DNA of 7,501 nt from DAOTUL01 sp034437435. Lineage in GTDB: Bacteria > Chloroflexota > Anaerolineae > Aggregatilineales > Phototrophicaceae. Positions 1 through 5,924 of the stretch are shown here, one piece after another. Location of the stretch: assembly GCA_964417785.1 (NCBI GenBank), contig CAYQJO010000211.1, forward strand, positions 1 through 7,501. The letters run 5' to 3'. Made by a program: the position numbers and the translations under genes. The notes under the pieces are model-generated. The model did no database searches. It saw only the letters and a list, made by a program, of their open reading frames with translations, and had not been told where the DNA came from. Position 1 is the stretch's first letter, and each line of letters starts with the position of its first letter.

Positions 1-1394
1 TCATCGTAGACCGTTCAGCCTGGGGACCGGCGGTGCTGCTCGGCATCCTGGCGGCGACATTCTCGGCAGCGATGACCTCGCTGGTGGGCGCACCGCGTGT
101 GCTGCAAGCCATTGCCCAGAACGGCGTCATCCCTGGCGGCGAATCACTCTCACACGAATCTGGTGGCGAGCCGCGCAATGCCATGTATTTCACCGGCGTG
201 ATCACCTTTATGGCACTGGTCGCCGGTCTGCTTTCCGGCGGGTTGAACGCCATCGCGCCCTTCATGACCATGTTCTTCCTGATTACCTACGCGGTGCTGA
301 ATGGTGTGGTCGTGGTGGAAGAATCGCTCAATCTGGTCAGCTTCCGGCCCATGTTTCGTGTGCCGCGTTTGATTCCGGTGGTGGGATTGATCGGCTGCAT
401 CATCGCCATGCTGCTGATTACACCGATTTTCACATTCGTCGCCCTGTCGGTCATCCTGGGCTTGTATATCTATCTCTCGCGCCTGACCCTGACCAACCCC
501 TGGGGTGATGTGCGCAGCGGCCTGTTCGTCACGGTGGCGGAATGGGCGGCCAAGCGTGTACTGCATATGCCGGACAGCCAGGAGCGGGCGTGGAAGCCGA
601 ACCTGCTGGTCCCAGTGACCAGCACCGAGGCGCTCCTGGGCAGCTATCGCTTCCTCAAAGCGATGACCTATCCGCGTGGATCGGTCCATGTGATGGGATT
701 ATATCCACCCGGTCAAAGACAGTGCGTGGCCGGGACCAGCGACGTCGTGAGCGCCTTTCAGCGTGACGGCATCTTCTCACGGGTGGCGCTGCTGGAAGAC
801 GAGGATTTCACCGTCGGTGTGCGACACGGCATGGACCTGCTGCACAGCGCGTTCTTCCGCCCCAACGCCCTGTTTCTACCCATCGAAGCCGACACCGACG
901 AAACCGCGCTGCTACGTTTCCTGGATCGGGCCGTTCAGATTGAGATGGGAGCGATTCTCTTCGCGCAGCATCCGACCGCCAGCCTGGGACGCGAGCAGAC
1001 CATCAATGTGTGGATACGCGAGCAGAGTCCCGATTGGGAGGTCGGTCTGCGCTTGAGCCGGTTGGACCTCTCCTTACTGCTGGCATACCAGATCAGCCAC
1101 AACTGGGACGGCACCATCAACCTGATTAGCATCGTGACCGATCCGGCAGAGAAAGCCAACGGCGAAGCCTTCCTGAACAATCTGATCACGGTCGGGCGTA
1201 TGCCACGCGGCACACAGGCGCTGGTCGGTGTGGGCGACTTCAACGACCATCTGGAGACCATGCCCCGCGCTGATCTGCATATTTTCGGCATGCAGCAGAC
1301 GCTTTCGCTGCACTTCGTCCACCATACGACCGAACATCTGCGGGCGTCCTGCCTGTTTGTGCAGGATTCTGGACACGAAAGCGCCCTGGCTTGA
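1..1394 (+). CDS. Bacterial cation-chloride cotransporter (SLC12/CCC-like, APC superfamily), 5'-truncated
   Basis: The reading frame is open to the left edge (first full codon at 3), so the GTG at 33 is not a real start: the visible part has 463 residues and the N-terminal membrane segments lie outside the window. Numbering from codon 3, about five hydrophobic segments (roughly 9-30, 60-80, 83-105, 112-131, 132-150) fit TM8-TM12 of the LeuT/APC fold. The family signature LVGAPRVLQAIAQNGVIP at 27-44 closely resembles the SLTGAPRLLQAIA stretch of animal K-Cl cotransporters. NPWGDVRSGL at 155-164 and RAWKPNLLVPV at 186-196 match the conserved start of the CCC cytosolic domain (WGDGIRGL; NWRPQLLVLL), and the remaining ~270 residues form that soluble domain. 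Family members move chloride with K+ and/or Na+ across the inner membrane; the ions moved here are unknown. An amino-acid permease is the alternative, but the long CCC-type tail argues against it. It ends at a TGA within the promoter of the next gene. Confidence 0.85.
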   Translation, partial: IVDRSAWGPAVLLGILAATFSAAMTSLVGAPRVLQAIAQNGVIPGGESLSHESGGEPRNAMYFTGVITFMALVAGLLSGGLNAIAPFMTMFFLITYAVLNGVVVVEESLNLVSFRPMFRVPRLIPVVGLIGCIIAMLLITPIFTFVALSVILGLYIYLSRLTLTNPWGDVRSGLFVTVAEWAAKRVLHMPDSQERAWKPNLLVPVTSTEALLGSYRFLKAMTYPRGSVHVMGLYPPGQRQCVAGTSDVVSAFQRDGIFSRVALLEDEDFTVGVRHGMDLLHSAFFRPNALFLPIEADTDETALLRFLDRAVQIEMGAILFAQHPTASLGREQTINVWIREQSPDWEVGLRLSRLDLSLLLAYQISHNWDGTINLISIVTDPAEKANGEAFLNNLITVGRMPRGTQALVGVGDFNDHLETMPRADLHIFGMQQTLSLHFVHHTTEHLRASCLFVQDSGHESALA

Positions 1395-1419
1395 AAGAGT
1401 GTAACGATGCGCCTAAAAT
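1391..1419 (+). promoter_or_regulatory. Predicted sigma70-type promoter of the epimerase gene
   Basis: TTGAAA (1391-1396, 5 of 6 to TTGACA) is followed after 17 bases by TAAAAT (1414-1419, 5 of 6 to TATAAT). The -35 box contains the stop codon of the transporter gene. Expected initiation is near 1426, giving a leader of about 27 bases that holds a Shine-Dalgarno sequence AGAAGAGG (1437-1444) 8 bases before the ATG at 1453. No terminator is visible between the two genes, so read-through from upstream may also occur. This is seen by eye only; use of the promoter is inferred. Confidence 0.55.
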
Positions 1420-1452
1420 AACGCGGGTCTTACTTTAGAAGAGGTTCAACAC

Positions 1453-2490
1453 ATGGCTACGTATCTCATCACGGGGGGCGCGGGGTTCCTCGGCATTAAC
1501 ATGGTGCGCTATCTGCTGGAACGCGGCCACACGGTCAAGTCGATTGATGTAGAGCCGTTCGATTATCCTGAGCGCCCGCAAATTGTCGAAATCACCGGCG
1601 ACATCCGTGACCGCAAGAAGGTGGACGAGGCGATGGCCGATGTGGACATCGTAATCCACACCGCGGCGGCACTGCCCCTCTACACCAAAGAGGATATTTT
1701 CTCCACCGACATCGACGGCACCCGCAACATGATCGACAGTGCCTACCAGCACGGCGTCGAGCGCTTCATCCAGATTTCGTCAACAGCCGTCTACGGCATC
1801 CCGGACCACCATCCGCTGCTGGAAGATGATAAGCTCGATGGTGTGGGTCCTTACGGTGTGGCAAAAATCGAGGCCGAGAATGTCTGCCTGGAATACCGCG
1901 AAAAAGGCATGTGCGTCCCCATCATCCGGCCCAAGTCCTTCATCGGACCGGAGCGTTTGGGTGTGTTCGCACTGCTGTATGACTGGGCCAAAGACGGTCA
2001 CGGATTCCCCATGCTGGGCAGCGGCGACAACCGTTACCAGCTTCTCGATGTGGAAGACCTGTGCGATTCCATTTACCTGTGTGGCACACTCGACCGCGAC
2101 ACGGTAAACGACACCTTCAACATCGGCGCGAAAGAGTTCACGACGATGAAAGAGGACTATCAGGCGGTGCTGGACGAGGCCGGTTTCGGCAAGACGATTC
2201 GCCCGCTGCCTGCCGGACCGGCGATCATGACGCTGCGAGTGCTGGAAGCGATGAATCTATCGCCGCTGTATAAATGGGTGTACGAAACCGCCTCAAAGGA
2301 CTCCTTCGTCTCCATCGAGAAAGCCGAGCGTGTGCTGGGCTATGCGCCCAAATACTCGAATAAAGATGCGCTCATCCGCAATTACCGCTGGTACATCGAC
2401 AACCTGAGCAAATTCGAGAACGAATCCGGTGTGAGCCATCGCGTCCCCTGGAAGCAGGGCATCCTCAAGATGGCGAAGATTTTCTTCTAA
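1453..2490 (+). CDS. NAD(P)-dependent epimerase/dehydratase, extended SDR family
   Basis: The 345-residue length is typical of extended short-chain dehydrogenases/reductases. Residues 7-14 (TGGAGFLG) are the Rossmann dinucleotide-binding GxxGxxG. GDIRD (49-53) is the usual adenine-ring contact region and HTAA (69-72) the third conserved motif. The active-site set is complete: Ser110 in ISSTAVYG (108-115), Tyr134 and Lys138 in PYGVAK (133-138). RPKSFIGPE (159-167) and FNIG (222-225) belong to the substrate-binding part. Relatives epimerise, dehydrate or reduce nucleotide-activated sugars in the cytosol, but the exact substrate cannot be read from these motifs. The last ~20 residues (326-345) are basic and hydrophobic, ending KMAKIFF, and could touch the membrane. 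The start is supported by AGAAGAGG 8 bases upstream and by the glycine motif lying seven residues in. No other sugar-pathway gene is visible nearby, so the pathway is open. Confidence 0.85.
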   Translation: MATYLITGGAGFLGINMVRYLLERGHTVKSIDVEPFDYPERPQIVEITGDIRDRKKVDEAMADVDIVIHTAAALPLYTKEDIFSTDIDGTRNMIDSAYQHGVERFIQISSTAVYGIPDHHPLLEDDKLDGVGPYGVAKIEAENVCLEYREKGMCVPIIRPKSFIGPERLGVFALLYDWAKDGHGFPMLGSGDNRYQLLDVEDLCDSIYLCGTLDRDTVNDTFNIGAKEFTTMKEDYQAVLDEAGFGKTIRPLPAGPAIMTLRVLEAMNLSPLYKWVYETASKDSFVSIEKAERVLGYAPKYSNKDALIRNYRWYIDNLSKFENESGVSHRVPWKQGILKMAKIFF

Positions 2491-2504
2491 ACCGTCGCAA
2501 CCTC

Positions 2505-2542
2505 CGGCCCCCTCTCACGTATATAGATATGAGAGGAGGCCG
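2505..2542 (+). promoter_or_regulatory. Strong hairpin enclosing the ribosome binding site of the small gene
   Basis: Arm 2505-2517 (CGGCCCCCTCTCA) pairs with 2530-2542 (TGAGAGGAGGCCG): seven pairs, one C-A mismatch (2510/2537), then five more pairs, around a 12-base AT-rich loop (2518-2529). The 3' arm contains the complete Shine-Dalgarno sequence GAGGAGG (2533-2539) of the gene starting at 2546, so the folded RNA would hide it. No run of T follows the stem, so it is a poor candidate for an intrinsic terminator of the epimerase gene. As DNA it is also an imperfect palindrome that a dimeric regulator could bind. The pairing is seen directly; a regulatory role is inferred. Confidence 0.5.
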
Positions 2543-2545
2543 AAG

Positions 2546-2731
2546 ATGCTCAACAAACTGAACCAACTTCTGCGCTGGCTTTTCGGCGCACTCACACAAC
2601 CTGCAGTCAACGACCAACCTGTGTCAGCGCCGCCCCCGGCACCGCTGCGCCACGATGCTCACCATGTGGTAGAAGTTCGCGCCGTTGATATTTCAGATGA
2701 TCCCATCGCGCAGATCGTCACCCAGATTTAG
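2546..2731 (+). CDS. Small protein of unknown function (61 aa)
   Basis: I do not recognise a family. The case for a real gene is the near-perfect Shine-Dalgarno sequence GAGGAGG (2533-2539) 6 bases before the ATG, the fit into an otherwise empty gap, and the 11-base spacing to the next gene, as in an operon. Three parts are visible: an N-terminal amphipathic helix with Leu/Trp/Phe and two basic residues (1-17, MLNKLNQLLRWLFGALT), a Pro/Ala-rich linker (about 20-34), and a mixed acidic-hydrophobic tail (about 40-61) ending DDPIAQIVTQI. There is no cleavable signal peptide, no cysteine pair and no full membrane span. The helix could attach it peripherally to the membrane next to the downstream membrane protein; that is a guess. 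Its ribosome binding site lies in the 2505-2542 hairpin, so its translation may be controlled. Confidence 0.6.
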   Translation: MLNKLNQLLRWLFGALTQPAVNDQPVSAPPPAPLRHDAHHVVEVRAVDISDDPIAQIVTQI

Positions 2732-2742
2732 ACGAGGTAGAG

Positions 2743-3495
2743 ATGTTATCCACCTACACCAATTTGCAGACCTACAAAAACCTGGCCTATTTGATGACCA
2801 CGTTCCCGTTAGGTTTGGCCTACTTTATCTTCCTGGTGGTCGGGCTGTCGCTCGGCTTCGGTCTGCTGGTGATTCTGGTGGGGCTGCCGATTCTCCTGTT
2901 TGTGGCGGCGGTCTCGGCGGTCCTGGTGAAACTGGAACAGCGGTTGGCCGCCGTCCTGCTGGATGCGGAGTTCGACCCACCAGTACGCGTTTTCCCGCAC
3001 GACCGGCAGCTTCTCGCCCGTCTGGTCAATTCGGATACGCTCAAGGGGGCGATCTATCTGGGACTCAAATTTCCGTTGGGGTTGATGACCTTTGTCGTGA
3101 CGATGGTCGCCGTATCGCTGACCTTCGGCCTGCTGTTCGCGCCGTTTACGTATGCGTATTCGTCGGCGGACATCATGGGCTGGAATATCAACACACTGCC
3201 AGAAGCACTTGTCGCCAGTGTCTTCGGCCTCGGAATCGGGCTGATTACCCTACCGATCCTGAACCGTGTGGCCGAACTCTGGCGCGACTTCACCGAGTCC
3301 ATGCTCAGCAGCGATCAACCCCGGACGGTCAAGATCAAGAACGCCTACGACGATTACTTCGAGACTGGCGAGGTCAAACGCAAAAACGCACGGGTGGCCG
3401 TTGATGAGCCGATCCAGCCAGCCACATCGGATACGCCGGACTCGCTGCGCCGGCGCATCGCCCAAATCCTGGAAGAGGATGAGAAGGAAGATTGA
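2743..3495 (+). CDS. Free-standing 'putative sensor' domain membrane protein (PF13796-like)
   Basis: A 250-residue inner-membrane protein with two related halves. Half one (about 9-72) has YKNLAYLMTTFPLGLAYF followed by two hydrophobic segments (about 22-41 and 43-62) and then a KLEQRLA helix. Half two (about 99-175) repeats the pattern as AIYLGLKFPLGL (103-114), with hydrophobic segments near 112-137 and 155-173. The paired FPLGL motifs (21-25 and 110-114), the GLP turn (47-49) and the charged linker fit the 'Sensor' family usually found ahead of histidine kinase domains. No kinase follows here: after about residue 176 comes a polar, charged tail (177-250) ending in acidic residues (ILEEDEKED). 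The start at 2743 has ACGAGG 5 bases upstream and lies 11 bases after the small gene, so the two are probably co-transcribed. Ligand and partner are unknown. Family assignment is from memory of the motif pattern. Confidence 0.7.
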   Translation: MLSTYTNLQTYKNLAYLMTTFPLGLAYFIFLVVGLSLGFGLLVILVGLPILLFVAAVSAVLVKLEQRLAAVLLDAEFDPPVRVFPHDRQLLARLVNSDTLKGAIYLGLKFPLGLMTFVVTMVAVSLTFGLLFAPFTYAYSSADIMGWNINTLPEALVASVFGLGIGLITLPILNRVAELWRDFTESMLSSDQPRTVKIKNAYDDYFETGEVKRKNARVAVDEPIQPATSDTPDSLRRRIAQILEEDEKED

Positions 3496-3499
3496 ATCC

Positions 3500-4762
3500 C
3501 TACGGGCTGCGCACCAGCGCCACATCCATCGCTGCTTCGACATACGCCGCCAACCGGACATTGACCCGACTTGACTGCGGGATGGTCACATCAACGGCCA
3601 CCCGCGATGTACCGCGCATACTGATGTTCGCCAGCGTCTCGCCATCTTGAAGCACTTCCAATGTGGGCGAGCCGAATTCGCCCATCTCGTTCACCGTGAC
3701 AATCAGACGCACCGTTTCCCCGGCAACACCATCGAAACCCAGAATATACTCGCTGGCGTCGGGGCCAAAATTCAGAGCGGTTGGCGTCTCGCCCAGCGTG
3801 GTCAGAGCCGCCTCGCGCACACTGAATATAATCTGGCCTTCATCGCTGTCCACCGGAGCCACAATCAGATAATAGGTCTGCGGCTGCTGGATATAGATGT
3901 TTTCCAGCACTGGCTCACTCTCACTGGATGCAATCGAATAGAGCAGCGGGCCGAGCAGATTGAGCGTCACATCCGCCTCACTTTCGGCCACAAAGTCCAC
4001 CACCTGCCCGGTCTGCCCCTGGAAGGCGAAATACAATTCGCGTGTATCGGGTGTCAGCACTGCCTGCACCGTCTGGTTGAGGCCAACCACTACCGGCTGT
4101 ATCCGGTCCAACGCCAGCGAAAAATCGCTGCTGGCGCTCACCAGCAGGGTATATACCCCCGGTTGCTCAATCTGGATCGGGCCAACACGGATTCTGGACC
4201 CATCCACATAGCTGCTGATCCCGACCAATTCGCCAGTCGGGTCGATCAGTTGCAGGGCGATGTTGGTGCTTTCGGACGATTCCAGTAAGCCTACCACCAT
4301 ATCGCCAGGGTTGGCCTGGAAGTTGTAGACGGTGCCTGGGGCTTCCTCCGTCAGGCTGCTGTCCACAAGCTGGCCGTAGCTTAGCAGTGGGACCGCCAGC
4401 GCGTCCAGGACCAGGGTGTAATCCCCGCTGGCCGATTCAGCATATCCGTTGACGACTATCGTATAAGCGCCATCCGCCGGGACCGTATAGCCCAGGATCA
4501 TCGAATTGGTACGCTGGCCGCCGTCATCATCGCTGACTAATTCCTGACCGTCGGCGTCTTGCAGCGTCAGCAGCGTGTCGAAATCCCTGGATGAGGCACT
4601 GATCAGCAAGACCTGTCCGGCCTCGGCGTCAAACTGGTAACGGTCCTGTTCTCCGTTGTTGAGCTGGCTGTTGATCGTCTCACCGAAGGCAATACGTTCC
4701 TGCGCCACTGCTGGACTCAACAGCAGCAGAACGATGATCCCCACCAGAAGTAACCTGGACAT
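3500..4762 (-). CDS. Secreted protein with four PPC-like beta-sandwich repeats
   Basis: 420 residues. A Sec signal peptide is clear: MSRL, a Leu/Ile/Val core (5-15), then SPAVA before Gln21, predicting cleavage after Ala20. The mature part divides into four similar units of 90-95 residues, about 25-119, 128-218, 226-316 and 323-417. Each opens with a G-x-T/L-x-x-x-L strand, then D-x-Y-x-F-x-A/G-x-x-G-x-x-V, and closes with a G-x-Y-x-L/I-x-V strand. This is the bacterial pre-peptidase C-terminal (PPC) layout. Unit 1 is closest to consensus and keeps an acidic, possibly calcium-binding set (Asp60, Asp62, Asp78-80, Asn86); units 3 and 4 are diverged. No protease or other catalytic domain is present, although PPC domains are usually accessory to exported enzymes, so a binding or structural role outside the cytoplasmic membrane is inferred. 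No sortase motif or C-terminal anchor is seen. Shine-Dalgarno AAGGGA lies 9 bases before the ATG. Confidence 0.75.
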   Translation of the reverse strand: MSRLLLVGIIVLLLLSPAVAQERIAFGETINSQLNNGEQDRYQFDAEAGQVLLISASSRDFDTLLTLQDADGQELVSDDDGGQRTNSMILGYTVPADGAYTIVVNGYAESASGDYTLVLDALAVPLLSYGQLVDSSLTEEAPGTVYNFQANPGDMVVGLLESSESTNIALQLIDPTGELVGISSYVDGSRIRVGPIQIEQPGVYTLLVSASSDFSLALDRIQPVVVGLNQTVQAVLTPDTRELYFAFQGQTGQVVDFVAESEADVTLNLLGPLLYSIASSESEPVLENIYIQQPQTYYLIVAPVDSDEGQIIFSVREAALTTLGETPTALNFGPDASEYILGFDGVAGETVRLIVTVNEMGEFGSPTLEVLQDGETLANISMRGTSRVAVDVTIPQSSRVNVRLAAYVEAAMDVALVRSP

Positions 4763-4769
4763 AGATGTT

Positions 4770-4798
4770 TATCCCTTCTACCCGATAGGGACATTATA
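4770..4798 (-). promoter_or_regulatory. Possible internal promoter (-10) and leader hairpin before the PPC protein gene
   Basis: On the - strand, TATAAT (4798-4793) is a perfect -10 hexamer that contains part of the transporter's stop codon (4796-4794). Initiation would fall near 4786, giving a leader of about 24 bases. No convincing -35 box lies at 16-18 bases spacing and there is no extended -10 TG, so strength is uncertain. TGTCCCT (4793-4787) can pair with AGGGATA (4776-4770), including one G-U, around a 10-base loop, which covers the AAGGGA ribosome binding site. A transcript starting near 4786 would lack the 5' arm, while read-through RNA would have it. Confidence 0.35.
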
Positions 4799-5924
4799 GC
4801 TCAGTTTGTTCATCCAGGGTTTGTTCGATCAACTGAATTTGCTTGCTCTTGCCGATAGGATAGGGATCGATCCCGCCGGACTGCGCCCCCATCATCTGCT
4901 GGATGGCGATCATTTCCTGGGTGGTCAGTGCGGACATGGTACCGGCTTCGTTATCGTGTTCGCTGGTACCAAAAGCGCGGTGGAAGGCAATCGACTGGAA
5001 CTGCACACTCGACATATTGGCGACGATCAGCGCGTTGGGATTGTAACCGTGCGGCAGGAAATCCTGCTGGCGGATCAACAAAATGCTGGTGAAGAGGATA
5101 CCGACGCCGCCCCATTGCAGCGCCGTCAACCGGTCGCCCAGGACGAGATAGGCCAGCAGCAGCGCCATACCGATCTCGGTGATCGCCAGCACAGCCGTCT
5201 GCATTCCGCCCATGAATTTGACACCGGAAAACATCGCCAACCGCGAGAGGGCTGTTGTCACGGCCAGCGCAAACACCGGCGGCAGGGCGATTTCCAGCAC
5301 CCCGTCGGTCATTGTATCACCGACTGCCAGCCATACCATCGTCACCACCACCGCCATCGTGGTCAGCACATAGAGTGTCACTGTTGGCGATGGCATCTCG
5401 TAGAGGACATACTGGCTGAGGGTCAACGTCCCGGCGAACATCAGGGCGCTGCCAAGCATCAACCCAACCCCGGTCCAGTTGACCGCTGAATCGCCCATGC
5501 CGGTAATCATCGCCAGGGCCAGCAGGGCCAGCAGCACCCGGATCAGGGTGCGTCGGTCCGCTTTCAGCCCGCCCAACCGCGAGATCAGCAGGGCGAAGGG
5601 CAAGTACATGCCGTTGAGCAACTGCACCAATGAGGCATCCAGTTCGCCCAGACCGCCATAATAGAAGAGTGAGCCGACACCATTGATGAATCCCACAACC
5701 ACACAGCCCATCAGGCCCGCCGGATAGATGTAAATATAGCGCGGAAAGAACGTCGCATAGACCACCCACAGGATCGCCACCGCTATCAGGGTGCGCAGTG
5801 CAGCGACGGAGAACGGGTCGGCACCGCCGTTGATCGCCAGCTTACCGAAGATGGGGGCCATCCCCAGGAAGATCGGGGTGGCAAATGCTGCTACCATGCC
5901 GCGTATCTCAGGTCGTTCTGTCAT
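4794..5924 (-). CDS. DMT-superfamily (EamA-type) transporter with extended C-terminal tail
   Basis: 376 residues with ten predicted membrane segments in two EamA halves: half one about 8-142 (IFLGMAPIFGKLAINGGADPF near 18-38, then ALRTLIA) and half two about 149-285, with the typical end GLGELDASLVQLLNGMYLPF-like segment in half one (91-110) and ITEIGMALLLAYLVLGDRL (248-266) in half two. Proteins of this kind act in the inner membrane as metabolite or drug exporters or importers; the substrate cannot be predicted. After the last segment comes a polar tail of about 91 residues (286-376), unusual for a family that normally ends soon after TM10. The start at 5924 is fixed by GGAGG at 5935-5931, 6 bases upstream; a second ATG at 5897 has no comparable site. 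The chosen start overlaps the kinase gene's end by 17 bases, indicating translational coupling and a shared transcript. Confidence 0.82.
   Translation of the reverse strand: MTERPEIRGMVAAFATPIFLGMAPIFGKLAINGGADPFSVAALRTLIAVAILWVVYATFFPRYIYIYPAGLMGCVVVGFINGVGSLFYYGGLGELDASLVQLLNGMYLPFALLISRLGGLKADRRTLIRVLLALLALAMITGMGDSAVNWTGVGLMLGSALMFAGTLTLSQYVLYEMPSPTVTLYVLTTMAVVVTMVWLAVGDTMTDGVLEIALPPVFALAVTTALSRLAMFSGVKFMGGMQTAVLAITEIGMALLLAYLVLGDRLTALQWGGVGILFTSILLIRQQDFLPHGYNPNALIVANMSSVQFQSIAFHRAFGTSEHDNEAGTMSALTTQEMIAIQQMMGAQSGGIDPYPIGKSKQIQLIEQTLDEQTEL

Noticed and set aside
33..35. GTG at 33 as the start of the cotransporter gene
   Set aside because: It lies within a membrane helix (TM8 by family comparison) and the frame is open to the left edge; the gene is truncated by the window.
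150..689. - strand open frame (179 codons) inside the cotransporter gene
   Set aside because: Low-complexity His/Gln/Asp-rich translation, the typical antisense shadow of membrane-protein codons.
2505..2545. Intrinsic terminator for the epimerase gene
   Set aside because: The stem is strong, but no T-tract follows; the sequence after the stem goes straight into the start codon of the small gene.
2685..3404. + strand open frame (239 codons) overlapping the small gene and the sensor gene in another frame
   Set aside because: Arg/Gly/Pro-rich translation without motifs; the overlapping frame has membrane segments, repeated FPLGL motifs and a ribosome site.
3647..4288. + strand open frame (213 codons) opposite the PPC protein
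   Set aside because: His/Arg/Gln-rich with no recognisable motif; explained as the complement of a real, signal-peptide-bearing gene on the other strand.
4806..5489. Long + strand open frame (227 codons) opposite the EamA transporter
   Set aside because: Its composition (His/Gln/Arg/Asp-rich, no domain) is what the complement of a hydrophobic membrane protein gives. It has no fitting ribosome site, and the - strand gene is clearly a conserved transporter.
5895..5897. ATG at 5897 as the transporter start (avoiding overlap with the kinase)
   Set aside because: No good ribosome site precedes it, while GGAGG sits 6 bases before the ATG at 5924.
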